NCBI GenBank assembly: GCA_009760885.1 | Contig: CM019693.1 | Location: 48,490,751-48,554,750 of the forward strand | DNA: 64,000 bases | Direction: 5' to 3' | From: Achatina immaculata | Lineage: Eukaryota; Mollusca; Gastropoda; Stylommatophora; Achatinidae | Part shown: piece by piece, positions 54,995 to 64,000 of the stretch | Numbering within the stretch: position 1 is the first letter of the stretch | How the letters are laid out: every line of letters starts with the position of its first letter | The notes under the pieces: model-generated | What the model was told of the DNA's origin: nothing | The model's input: the letters and a program-made list of their open reading frames with translations, nothing else | The model's database searches: none | Translations under genes and position numbers: made by a program

Positions 54995-55190
54995 TAAGAG
55001 ATCGTTTCATGCTGCCTTTGAATTGACCTAGTTTTATCAACAATTTCCACTCAGAAGGAATATATTCTCTGGTTACAAAATCTGTCACATCGCCATCCCC
55101 GTCATAAATTTCATTTTCAGACAACTCAAAGATTCATCTTAACTCACAAGAGATGCAGTTGCTCCAAAGTTTTCTCCTGAAATTCTGCTT
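54995..55190 (-). pseudogene. Unidentified coding-like fragment
   Basis: The minus strand reads CKFKQNFRRKLWSNC, one TGA, IFELSENEIYDGDGDVTDFV, then TREYIPSEWKLLIKLGQFKG before a stop. Composition and the single CGA-to-TGA-like change suggest a former coding exon. No family was recognised. It lies 30 bp from the DUF229-flank copy at 55215, and may belong with the fragment at 55474-55893. Confidence 0.35.
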
Positions 55191-55214
55191 AAATTTACAC
55201 AGCTGGAGGATCCA

Positions 55215-55314
55215 AAGTTATGAATTTTTTCTTCAGTCCATTTCTTGAAATAACCTGAGCAGTTTCATAAAATGAGAGTGAAGTGACTGAACATTTTTGT
55301 AGCACTTGTGATGT

Positions 55315-55377
<63 letters not shown>

Positions 55378-55450
55378 ATTCTTCAATATTTTCCACCTCC
55401 TTAACTGTTTCAAACAAAACCTTGTCAAAATATTCACCACAAACAATAAA
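55215..55450 (-). other. Third copy of the DUF229 upstream flank, with (CT)n microsatellite
   Basis: Aligns with 4355-4640: GAGCAGTTTCATAAAATGAG is shared exactly, and TTCAATATTTTC versus TTCCAATATTTTC occurs on the far side of the CT tract (55316-55376). It supports the existence of paralogue C, whose exon remnant is at 52857-52927. Confidence 0.75.
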
Positions 55451-55473
55451 CACTTATCTTTAAATAGAAAACC

Positions 55474-55893
55474 CTATTTAACAGGCTGGAATATTTTACG
55501 AACCCTTTCATTATCTTGTAGTAGTGCTAACCCAGCACTAGATCTACATGTCACAATACCTTTCAGAGTTTCAGCTCTGAGTCTGTAAGATCTGAAGTAA
55601 AAAAAAATCATTTTGGAGACGATTATAACTTGTGTCAGTGATTACAGTATCATTAGCCGCCGAAACAGAGTTGTAGAAGACGTTGTCTGTCCTCGTAACT
55701 CCTGTCAGGTTATTACTAGCCAATGATTTCAAACGTTGTTTTGGCCTTTCACTTCATCACCTTCAGATTTAGAGTCTATGTTATCTTCACACAATCCAAC
55801 AGTTTTTCTGACTAAATTATTTTCTAATAGGCGTTCACTCACACAATTAAAATAAGAAATGTTTCTCTGTGTAGCGAATGTATTTCTAATATT
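55474..55893 (-). pseudogene. Unidentified coding-like region with two frameshifts
   Basis: On the minus strand three adjoining frames are open in turn: FATQRNISYFNCVSERLLEN and KTVGLCEDNIDSKSEGDEVK; then KRLKSLASNNLTGVTRTDNV and SVSAANDTVITDTSYNRLQ; then RSYRLRAETLKGIVTCRSSA and DNERVRKIFQPVK with a stop at 55474-55476. The shifts fall at about 55735 and at a nine-T run near 55605. An acceptor-like AATATTAG precedes the start. It looks like a decayed or mis-sequenced exon; no known domain was recognised. Confidence 0.4.
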
Positions 55894-56029
55894 TTAAATT
55901 TAATTCCGTTTTTGTAATGAAAGCGCGGGAGAAATGTTCATCTTTTCATGACTGAATGCGTCCGTCAGTAAAGAAATAAATGCAGGCTTATCTAGATCAC
56001 AGCGTAACTCGTTTCAAGTGTAAGGTGAA

Positions 56030-56719
56030 AGTCAGTCAGTCAGTCATTTTCATGTCCCTTGGTGAACTTTGCCTCCCTAACAGTTCTCTTATATGCCTCT
56101 CGCTTTTAAGCAAGATGGCCTGCTGCTGATTCATCCATTTGCAGATTATCAACGATGTCTTGCAGCCATCTTAGTCTTGGTCTTCCTCTCTTTCTTTTTC
56201 CCATTGTGTACCTTTCCAAGACGGTCTTTTCTAGATTATCATGCCATTTAATGTCCAAAATATTTAAGTTTTCTCTGTTTTCTTCCTTACTAGCCAACCT
56301 TCTTCAATATTAAGTCCTTGTAGTATGGATATATTTGTTCTTTTTGTTTTTTTTTTGTTCATGATATTTGAAGAACTCTTCTGTAGCATTTACATTCAAA
56401 CGCATTTATGTGTTTCTCAGCTGTTTTGTTTAATGTCCAGGTCTCACAGATATATGTTGTGATGGGAAAGATGCATGCTCTTAAAAACTTATTTTTGTAG
56501 CTCTGTCTGTTCCTCTCCACAGATTCTTTAGTTGTTTTACTTTCTGAAGAGCGATAGATTCTTACGGACTGACATAATTAGTATATCTATTCCTTTTTGT
56601 GTTGTGGACAGTAATACTGTGTCATTAGCGTATCTAATTTCTGGTATTTCATAACCTTCAATTTTTATGGCATCGTAATATTCTTTGTCTACATCTTCTC
56701 TAATATTCCTCATTATATA
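56030..56719 (-). mobile_element. LINE-A copy 8, 3' part (split by a Tc1-like insertion)
   Basis: Minus-strand LINE-A with a (GTCA)n tail at 56034-56046, C-terminal part KRKRGRPRLRWLQDIVDNLQ (56106-56297) and a degraded YADD region (about 56640). A deletion of about 250 bp removes the segment between the KQLK-like and LIMSVRK regions (about 56560). It breaks at 56719 in the codons for NLYTENIMRN and continues at 58604. Confidence 0.87.
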
Positions 56720-58603
56720 CCGTCCAAAAAAAAAAAAAAACGCTTTGTTACTGATGATCCAATTTTAGCCACAAATTTGATATTCTATAGCTTTTTAAAT
56801 TGAATTAATAACATTTTCAAATACCACACAATAATACCTAAGGGTTTAAACACTCACTTGGCATTTTCTTGCATCTGTGTGACAAGAATTTTTAGTCCCA
56901 GGGGTTCTCAAGTTAGTTTGGTGTGTGGTCTCCCTTGCATCGATCAGAGACTGGCATCTCCAGGGCATAGATACGATCAGATGTCTGATGTGCGCCTATG
57001 GGATGGCTGCCCACTCTTCCTGGAGTGCCTGCCACAGATCATGACGATTCGCTGGAGAAACGTTTCGGCGACAAACACGTCTTTGCAGCTCATCCCATAG
57101 GTGCTCGATCGGATTCATGTCTGGAGACAGGGATGGCCAGGGAAGGTTGAGAATATTGTTGGCAGTCAGGAACTGTGTGGTGAACTGTGCAGAATGAGGT
57201 CTGGCGTTGTCCTGTTGAAACACAGACCTTTGCGCAGCCTAAAATGGAAGGACATGGGGTCGAAGAATTTCATTGACATATCGTTGTGTATTCAAGCCTC
57301 CTTCAGTCTGCACCAATGGACTCCTTCCGTTGAAATTGATCATTCCCCATACCATTACACCTCCACCACCGTGCGGCGGAGCTTCATCAACGCAATTTTG
57401 GGCAAAAAGTTCATTTGACCTACGGTAGACCCTTCTCCTCATGGCTGTGCAACAAAAAGGAAGATTCGTCACCAAGCCAGACACGTCTGTATTGAGTGTC
57501 AGTTGTCCAGGGGCCGATGCTGGTTGGCCCAAACAAGTCGATTTTGGCTATGGGTCTCGTTAAGACAGGACCTCGGTGAACTCGTCGTGCCACCAGTCCA
57601 GCTTCATGCAGTCTATTCCGGACAGTTTGATCAGACACACGACGTCCTGCTATCAATGACTGGGCACTTGAGGAAGATGTTGTAAACCTATTTCTGAGGT
57701 GATGAACCAAAATAAAGCTATCATCAGCTGCTGTTGTCACTCTGTGTCGTCCACTGCGGTGCCGGTCTTCAGCCGAGCAAGTGGCTTGGAAATGATGCCA
57801 AAGTCGACGGATAGTACTCAGCTGCACGCTTAAATGTCTGGCAACCTGACTTTGACTTTCGGCTGCTTGCAGGCGACCATTAGCAATGTTTCGTAACTTT
57901 TGCGACAGACGCGGCATAAATGTCTGCTTGAAAATAAACTGAATGCGTTTGTGTAACCTCATCCTTTTATAGGGTTTCATTTGCGTGGAAGTGAGTTGTG
58001 CTCACCACAAAAATCACGACTTTTCCGTAAACGCAACGTGAGTTATGGTAAAAAAAAATGCGTGATTAGCATGGGCAGCTATTGTGTTCTGACTGTATAC
58101 GAGAATAGCAAAATTTGCTCTAAATCATGGACCTGATATCTTGGTGACAACTTTTGGTTTGGTTTGAGATACTGGAGAAAAAAATGTTTGTCATATATAA
58201 AAAAATGAAACTTATATAAGCTATGCGTTTCTAAACGTGTTTGTCGCCGAAACGTTTCTTCACCCAATTGTCGTGATCTGTGGCAGGCACTCCAGGAAGA
58301 GTGGGCAGCCATCCCATAGGCGCACATCAGACATCTGATCGCATCTATGCCCTGGAGATGCCAGTCTCTGATCGATGCAAGGGAGACCACACACCAAACT
58401 AACTTGGGAACCCCTGGGACTAAAACTTCTCGTCACACAGATGCAAGAAACTGTCAAGTGAGTGTTTAAACCCTTAGGTACTATTGTGTGCAATTTGAAA
58501 ATGTTATTAATTCAATTTAAAAAGCTATAGAATATCAAATTTGTGGCTAAAATTAGGTCATCAGTATGTATGCGTGTTTTTCTTTTTTTTTTTTGGACAG
58601 TAT
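56720..58603 (-). mobile_element. Tc1-like composite element with long inverted ends
   Basis: Inserted at a TA inside LINE-A: the flanks read CATTATA at left and TATTTTCAG at right, restoring the LINE sequence with TA duplicated. The outer ends are inverted (TACCGTCC plus an A run at left; T run plus GGACAGTA at right). The first 360 bp (56720-57080) reappear as the reverse complement at 58235-58603, including the 3' end of the transposase gene. The interior holds one complete but frameshifted transposase gene. This is therefore two Tc1 copies in opposite orientation, one internally deleted, or a foldback derivative. Confidence 0.88.
56996..57980 (-). pseudogene. Tc1-like (DD34E) transposase, frameshifted
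   Basis: Minus strand. The N-terminal paired-like DNA-binding part VARHLSVQLSTIRRLWHHFQ is followed by SDQTVRNRLHEAGLVARRVH and VWLGDESSFLL with the first catalytic Asp (57420-57980). After a frameshift comes GGGGVMVWGMINFNGRSPLV (57239-57532), and after another QQDNARPHSAQFTTQFL with the second Asp and SPDMNPIEHLWDEL with the catalytic Glu (56996-57223). All catalytic residues are present, but at least two shifts break the gene, so it is a recent corpse. Confidence 0.9.
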
Positions 58604-59306
58604 ATTTTCAGAATACAAGTTAAATAAGTAAGGTGACAATATGCACCCCTGACAGACCCCTTGTTTTATATGAAACCAAGTTGTTGTTTCACCATTTATT
58701 CTTACTGCTGCTTGTTGGTCTAGATACAGCAGTGATGTTAATTATATCAAATGTGTTGGAAATCCCATTTTTTCCATTATTTCCCAAAGTTTCTGGTGTT
58801 GTACACAGTCAAATGCCTTTGAATAGTCTATAAAAGATAAATATAGATTCACATTAAACTCTCTGCATTTCTCTATTATTAATCTTATATTGAATATATG
58901 ATCTCTTGATTCTCTTCCTTGCCTGAAACCAGGTTGGGCCATAATTACCTTTCTTTCTATTTTCTTACGAAGTCTACCCATTATGATTTTTATATTTACT
59001 GGCATGACTAATTAGGGCAACAGTTCTGTAGTTTGTTCATAATTTCAGGTTACCATTTTTTGGCAGTGGTATGAATACAGTTATTTTCCACTCTTTTGGC
59101 CAAATACCTGAATGCCATATCTTTTTACATAATGCAGTATAGATTGTTGCACATTCCTTTCCTCCTGCTTTAATAAATTCAGCTGTTATCTCATCACATC
59201 CTGAAGATCTACCATTTTTCTGATTCATTAATGGCTATAAAACTTCTTCAGTTGTTGGTTCTGGTTCTTTCTCCTCCAATAATAATTCACACTGTTGATT
59301 TTCTGC
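58604..59306 (-). mobile_element. LINE-A copy 8, 5' part
   Basis: Resumes after the Tc1-like insertion with GVRQGC-region text, FNVNLYLSFIDYSKAFDC (about 58840), GFRQGRESRDHIFN and PLPKNGNLKL (about 59040), and MNQKNGRSSGCDEITAEFIK (59170-59228), then truncation near 59306 before the endonuclease. Confidence 0.87.
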
Positions 59307-59805
59307 AAATATTTTCTAAATAACGGCCTCTGCTTGGTTCTCATGCATGTATATTTGGGCTCTTATATCACGTTACTTAAGTAAGCTTAAGAATTATTTC
59401 TGGGACTTGAAGCACTGATTGCGTTACGAAAGCAACTTCATTTGGTGTTGCCTTATAGTTGTTATCACCAATATTTTCAGGTGTACAGAAAAAAATAATA
59501 TTAATACCAAGCTAGGTACGTCTTTATAAACTGCCGCTTTGTAATTGCTACTGTTTAACTGAGTTTAACATGGGCTAACCTACTCTGAGTGCTACAAAAA
59601 CTGCAACAATGTATTGCAGCTCAAAGCAGAGACAAGGACACTGGTCTTTGTAAACTGAAAGGCTCTTTCAGCTATTCATTAAAGCGCCTCGGGCTTATAT
59701 TTTCAGCAAAAACAAAATTATTCATAACATTAACCCGTCAAACTACACAGTCGACATTGACAAAAAAAAAAAAGTAACGCCGGTAGTAATAAAGAACTGA
59801 CATCA
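59307..59805. other. Unannotated interval
   Basis: No recognisable gene or element. A poly-A run lies at 59760-59775. The 62-codon ORF there has no family motif. Confidence 0.4.
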
Positions 59806-59809
59806 CTGT

Positions 59810-60310
59810 GTGCGCAGTGAGAGTTGTGCGCAGCATTGGTGTGATCATACTAACTTACCGTGCGCAGTGATAGTTGTGGACAACATTGGTGTGATCATAC
59901 TAACTTAACGTACGCAGTGAGAGTTCTGTACAACACTGATGTGATTATACTAACTTAACGTACGCAGTGATAGTTGTGCACAACATTGGTGTGATCATAC
60001 TAACTTACCATATGCAGTGATAGTTGTGCACAACATTGGTGTGATCATACTAACTTACCATATGCAGTGATAGTTGTGCACAACATTGGTGTGATCATAC
60101 TAACTTACCGTACTTAGTGAGAGTTGTGGACAACATTGGTGTGATCATACTAACTTACCGTACTTAGTGAGAGTTGTGGACAACATTGGTGTGATCATAC
60201 TAACTTACCGTACGTAGTGAGAGTTGTGCACAACATTGGTGTGATTATACTAACTTACAGTGCGCAGTGATAGTTGTGCACAACATTGGTGTGATCATAC
60301 TAACTTAACG
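59810..60310. repeat. 50 bp minisatellite, 10 copies
   Basis: Units contain GTGCGCAGTGATAGTTGTG and CACAACATTGGTGTGATCAT plus ACTAACTTACC, period 50 bp (59810, 59860). Variants alternate at GTGCGCAG, GTACGCAG, ATATGCAG and GTACTTAG. Confidence 0.95.
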
Positions 60311-60341
60311 TCCTTAACTCTGAATTGTTTTTCTCAAAAAT

Positions 60342-60590
60342 GATTCTATACATCGGATAAAATCATGATAGTTTGGCCTTTTATTCTATACATCGGATAA
60401 AATCTTGACAGTTTGGCCTTTTATTCTATACATGGGATAAAATCATGATAGTTTGGCCTTTTATTCTATACATCGGATAAAATCTTGACAGTTTGGCTTT
60501 TTATTCCATACATCGGATAAAATCATTATAGTTTGGCCTTTTATTCTATAAATCGAATAAAATCTTGATAGTTTGGCCTTTTCCTGGACG
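60342..60590. repeat. 40 bp minisatellite, about 6 copies, dimeric
   Basis: Units contain TTCTATACATCGGATAAAAT and GTTTGGCCTTTTA. CATGATA and CTTGACA versions alternate, so the array probably expanded as an 80 bp dimer. Confidence 0.92.
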
Positions 60591-60689
60591 AATCTTTTTC
60601 CCAAACTGTTAGTGAAAATATTCCGCTTGAGAAGTCAAAAATTATGGGTTGTCTCGAAACTATCAGCTACAGAAATAAGTAATCTGCAG

Positions 60690-61140
60690 ACCTTGCGGTG
60701 ATTGATAGAAGCATTGAAATGTAGAATAACATGACAGGAGGTAATTGTCTGACGTCTTATGGTTATGATTACCTGGTACTGGACCGTTCGGTCAACTTAA
60801 CCATAAAATTGGTACCTGACACGTTTGCTTTCAAATGTACATCTGAAATGAAAAAATATTACCTGGAGGATAGGGCGCATTAGAAACTAACTTACGGTCT
60901 GTTTTATGCTGTCAATGAGTGAAACAACTATATATTACTCTCACTACCTTCCAGTTAGAAATGACTTACGTTAAAAAAAATACTTCATAATTGTGCAGGT
61001 GTTTACAATGCATTACAGTTACAATGGTGTATGTGATTATGAGTAACAGTGTATATTGTTTCTGAAAAATAACGCAAGTGATTTTGAAACGCTGAGAATA
61101 TGCTTATAAAATGGTTACGATAGTGACGACAAAGAGTTCC
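60690..61140. other. Segmental duplication, copy 2, left block
   Basis: Starts with a single diverged unit of the 68 bp repeat (GAAATGTAGAATAACATGAC, TGGTTATGATTACCTGGTAC) and continues with sequence matching 9730-10200. No coding region. Confidence 0.75.
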
Positions 61141-61319
61141 AAAATTATATTTAGCTCGTGACCAATTCCAAAATCATCACTTGACTGGCTGGTAAAAAGT
61201 TACCGGCTGCTGTACCGTCGCGACACATATCATGTAGCAACCTGTAAAGTATTATATCGCTAAACCCGCAGTCAATTTTGTTTAGTTGCGCACGAGTATC
61301 GACAAGTAAACATGAACCC

Positions 61320-62370
61320 TGTAGTCTTCATTTCCGCCAGCTGTGAGATTCGTTATGTTATTCGTTTTCCACAAGCAGGAGGGCGATTGTGTCGTTTATT
61401 TTGGTGATGACATTATGAATGATAGTTCTATGAGCGATTGGAACAGGAAATTCAGGGATGGACCACAGATGTGAATAACAAGAGTGTGCAAATTCAATAC
61501 GAAATTGTGCTGATGTGCTCCTTCAAAAAGTCGAGCAAGTCGTGAATGAAGATTTCATTTCTTTCTCATGAAGTTTCTCAAATTTCGAGGACTAACCTCT
61601 TTCGATCTGTCACAGAGATATTGGCTTGCAACAAAGTCTGTGAACAGAGGGTACAGAAATAACGATAGCGTTTAGAACACAGAAAGAATGGGCTCAGCTG
61701 TTATGTTTATTCTTACAACCAGGAAGAACGGGAAGAATTTTTCCCAAGAATTTTGACAATCGACGAGACAAGTTCAGTTAGTGAATGCACAAAAAATAAA
61801 TAAATAAATAAATAAAAACAAAAGAACAGTGCAAATAGTGGATGCGCATATTCAGTCTAAAAAAAAAAACTTCCAAAATAAAAAATGACTGTCACAGAAT
61901 TCTAAGACCGCAATGGAATTTTGTTGATGAGATTCATGTCACCGGAGAGCACATTAACGTTGGAGATTTATTTCGAAGCTCAAACTTCGGAGGTCGATCT
62001 AAAACAACGGGCGCCGAGTGATCACCACATGCATCGTTCTTCTGAACAGAGGGCGGCTCCGCAATGCGGCAAGCAAAACCACTTCACCACCTCCACTGGC
62101 AGATTTTCGATCACCCCCTCCCCCCGCCACCCCGCCCCTGATAGTCTGGACTTAAAGCCAAGCAATTACGTCTCTTCAGCAAAATGGATGTCTGGGTGCC
62201 TACCCTACTCTTCGATACCAACGAAGAAATACAGAATAAAGTAAACGTTGGATCCTTCTTTAGTCCCGTTCTTTGTTAAGGGATGGAAAAAGATTGTGTC
62301 ATGGTACGATAATTACCTGAATTTGAATGACGACTATGTAGAAAAACTAATGGATTTATGTATATACTTT
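61320..62370 (+). pseudogene. Ancient mariner-like transposase fossil
   Basis: Fragmentary reading: FISASCEIRYVIRF at about 61330 fits a mariner N-terminus, TIDETSSVS at about 61760 a decayed first catalytic box, and VSWYDNYLNLNDDYVEK at 62300-62345 the conserved C-terminal end of mariner transposases. The region between is full of stops and low-complexity insertions (AATA run at 61797, A run at 61860). It is absent from the homologous place in segmental copy 1. Confidence 0.6.
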
Positions 62371-62439
62371 TTGTAATATTTAAAATCAATTTTTTGACTT
62401 TTTTCATCAGCCAACTGAAAATTAATTTTTGAATAATCC

Positions 62440-63107
62440 TGGTATTATTGTACAGCTAATAGCCATTGCTGATACTGAAAAGAAACACTGTTGATGACGT
62501 AATCGATGACTTAAGAGTACATACTTAAGTAAATGGAAGACCTACATGGATTACTTGATGAGTCCAAAGTCATCTTGGTGTTTCAGTTCATAGCCTGTCC
62601 CTGGAAATTGATATTGAAGTTAAAATATATCTCATTTTTTAAAACTATAACCATGTCAATTCTCATGACTATGCAAGTATTATGAACGTCCATGACAAAC
62701 CTTGTAGGTCACGATAATCTCTACTGTAACTACTGAAATATTATTTATTCCAGTAACAGACATATCATTTCTTTCAAAGTTACCGGTCTTTACCACAAAA
62801 CTTACATTGAGCAGCTACAAATGCATTATTTCTCTAAGTGTTACTTTTTTTTCTTCTTCTCAAAATTAACTTTGTAGCGTTATTGTTCCTAGTTACATCA
62901 CTACCCCCGTCTTGTTGCTGTTGTCATACCATTTCGTCAGAAGAGTTATAATCACACAATCTCCATCTCTGCTCATATTTGTAACATCATATCACCAAGA
63001 TCCTCGTCTATTTTTCTCGTATGATATCTGATTATTCGCCATTCTGTGTCCAGCTTAGATACGGAAACTTCACTAGGTTGCTTATTATCTTGTTAATCTA
63101 CATTATG
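62440..63107. other. Segmental duplication, copy 2, middle block
   Basis: Matches 10290-10490 and 11480-11840 (GACCTACATG, TCATTTCTTTCAAAGTTA, GATTATTCGCCA) in order. No gene was recognised. It ends where LINE-A copy 9 is inserted, in the text ATCTACATTATGTCTA. Confidence 0.75.
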
Positions 63108-63640
63108 TCTATCGCTCTTCAAATAATAAAACAACTAAACATGTTGTGGAAAGGAACAGACAGAACCACAAAAATAAGATTTTTAAGGGCTTGTATCTTG
63201 TCCATCGCAACATATGCCTGTGAGACCTGGACACTTAACAAAACAGCTGAGAAACACATAAATGCCTTTGAATGTAAATGCTACAGAATAGTATTTCGTT
63301 TATCTTGGACACAAAAGAGAACAAATATATATTATACTACAAGAACCTAATATTGAAGAGGGTTGGCTAGTAAAGAGGATTAAAGAGAGAAAACTTAAAT
63401 ATTTTGGACATATTAAACGTCATGATAATTTAGAGAAGACCGTCTTGGAAGGGTAAATGATGGGGAAAAAGAAAGAAAGGAAGACCAAGGCGAAGATGGC
63501 TGCAAGACATCGTTGATGATCTGTAAATGGATGCATCAGCAGCTGGCCATTTTGCTTACAACCGAGAAGCCTACAGGAGTGCTGTTAGGGAGGCAAAGTT
63601 CTGCAAGGGACATGCAAATGACTGACTGATTCACTAGTAC
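63108..63640 (+). mobile_element. LINE-A copy 9, 3' end, inserted in the segmental duplicate
   Basis: From SIALQIIKQLNMLWKGTDRT to a 3' tail AATGACTGACTGATTC. It includes WTLNKTAEKHINAFECKCYR and, after shifts, RIKERKLKYFGHIKRHDN. A stop replaces the residue after VLEG, so it is decayed. The locus at 11840 lacks it (TCTACATTATGTCTAGTACTG is continuous there), so the insertion occurred after the duplication. Confidence 0.9.
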
Positions 63641-64000
63641 TATTAGATTAGTTGTCTGGTTTGTTTTTTTTTTTTTGTCATTACATCAGCTCGTTAGTTG
63701 TGACATGTACTCATTAAGTGTTGTTCTTTACACCGCATTCATTTGAATGGTTCAATTTCTGAAAAAGTTTAAATTGTCTTAGAAAGATATGACGTCAGTT
63801 ACGTGCAACAAGCACTCTGTCTTGACTTTAAATGGGTATTTTCAGGGGGGGGGGAGATAACAATTATTCTACAAGAGTTTTAATAATCAACACTAACGTT
63901 ATAAGACAATATACAGACATCAAATTATGAAAAAAAAGAGAGACATAAAATATGATTGTACTAAACACTTATCATAATAAACTACGTACATTAAGAAAAG
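63641..64000. other. Segmental duplication, copy 2, right block, then unannotated
   Basis: 63641-63840 matches 11845-12010 (CTCGTTAGTTGT, GAAAGATATGAC). Beyond 63840 there is a G run (63847-63855) and AT-rich sequence with no recognised feature. Confidence 0.6.

Noticed and set aside
61921..62244. 107-codon ORF as a host gene
   Set aside because: It lies inside the mariner fossil between its decayed catalytic box and its C-terminal end, and has no independent support.

Overview
Eukaryotic (animal) genomic DNA. Two features show this: a split gene with phase-matched exons and canonical splice sites, and a very dense load of RTE-like LINEs, Tc1/mariner transposons, a tRNA-derived SINE and minisatellites. 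DUF229 genes, RTE-like LINEs and this SINE type together suggest a lophotrochozoan, most likely a mollusc; that taxonomic call is an inference. No prokaryotic operon, CRISPR array, rRNA or canonical tRNA gene is visible.

Host genes. The only recognisable host family is DUF229 (sulfatase/alkaline-phosphatase-like membrane proteins), all on the minus strand. Copy B is split: a long first coding exon (44391-45580), a second exon carrying a metal-site SDHG motif (41184-41339) and a terminal exon (31014 to about 31390). Middle exons were not found, and the terminal exon seems to contain one frameshift. Copy A (2964-4156) is a tandem paralogue of the first exon whose start codon is out of frame. 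A third, fossil copy remains at 52857-52927, and its upstream region at 55215-55450. Two coding-like minus-strand stretches (54995-55190, 55474-55893) could not be identified.

Mobile elements. One RTE-like LINE family (here LINE-A) occurs at least nine times. The copies at 5466-7448 and 48250-49541 are nearly identical with long intact ORFs, so they are young. The copy at 14230-22150 is full length but carries a nested second LINE (LINE-D, 15150-18455) and a 1.47 kb unclassified insertion. Other nestings are LINE-A inside an IS630/mariner transposase gene, LINE-A inside LINE-C, and a Tc1-like composite inside LINE-A. Three dispersed repeats carry a hammerhead-ribozyme-like motif of the type known from Penelope-like elements.

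Tandem repeats fill roughly a fifth of the window: arrays with units of 4, 14, 21, 22, 27, 30, 34, 35, 37, 40, 41, 46, 50, 51, 57, 68 and 69 bp. Several can be compared with an unexpanded homologue in the same window: the intron array at 390-2957, the 68 bp array near 8300, the 22 bp array near 31700, and the in-frame 30 bp array inside the LINE-C reverse-transcriptase ORF. A segmental duplication links 9590-12030 to 60690-63840. Most long ORFs in the window are LINE ORFs or artefacts of arrays whose unit length is a multiple of three.
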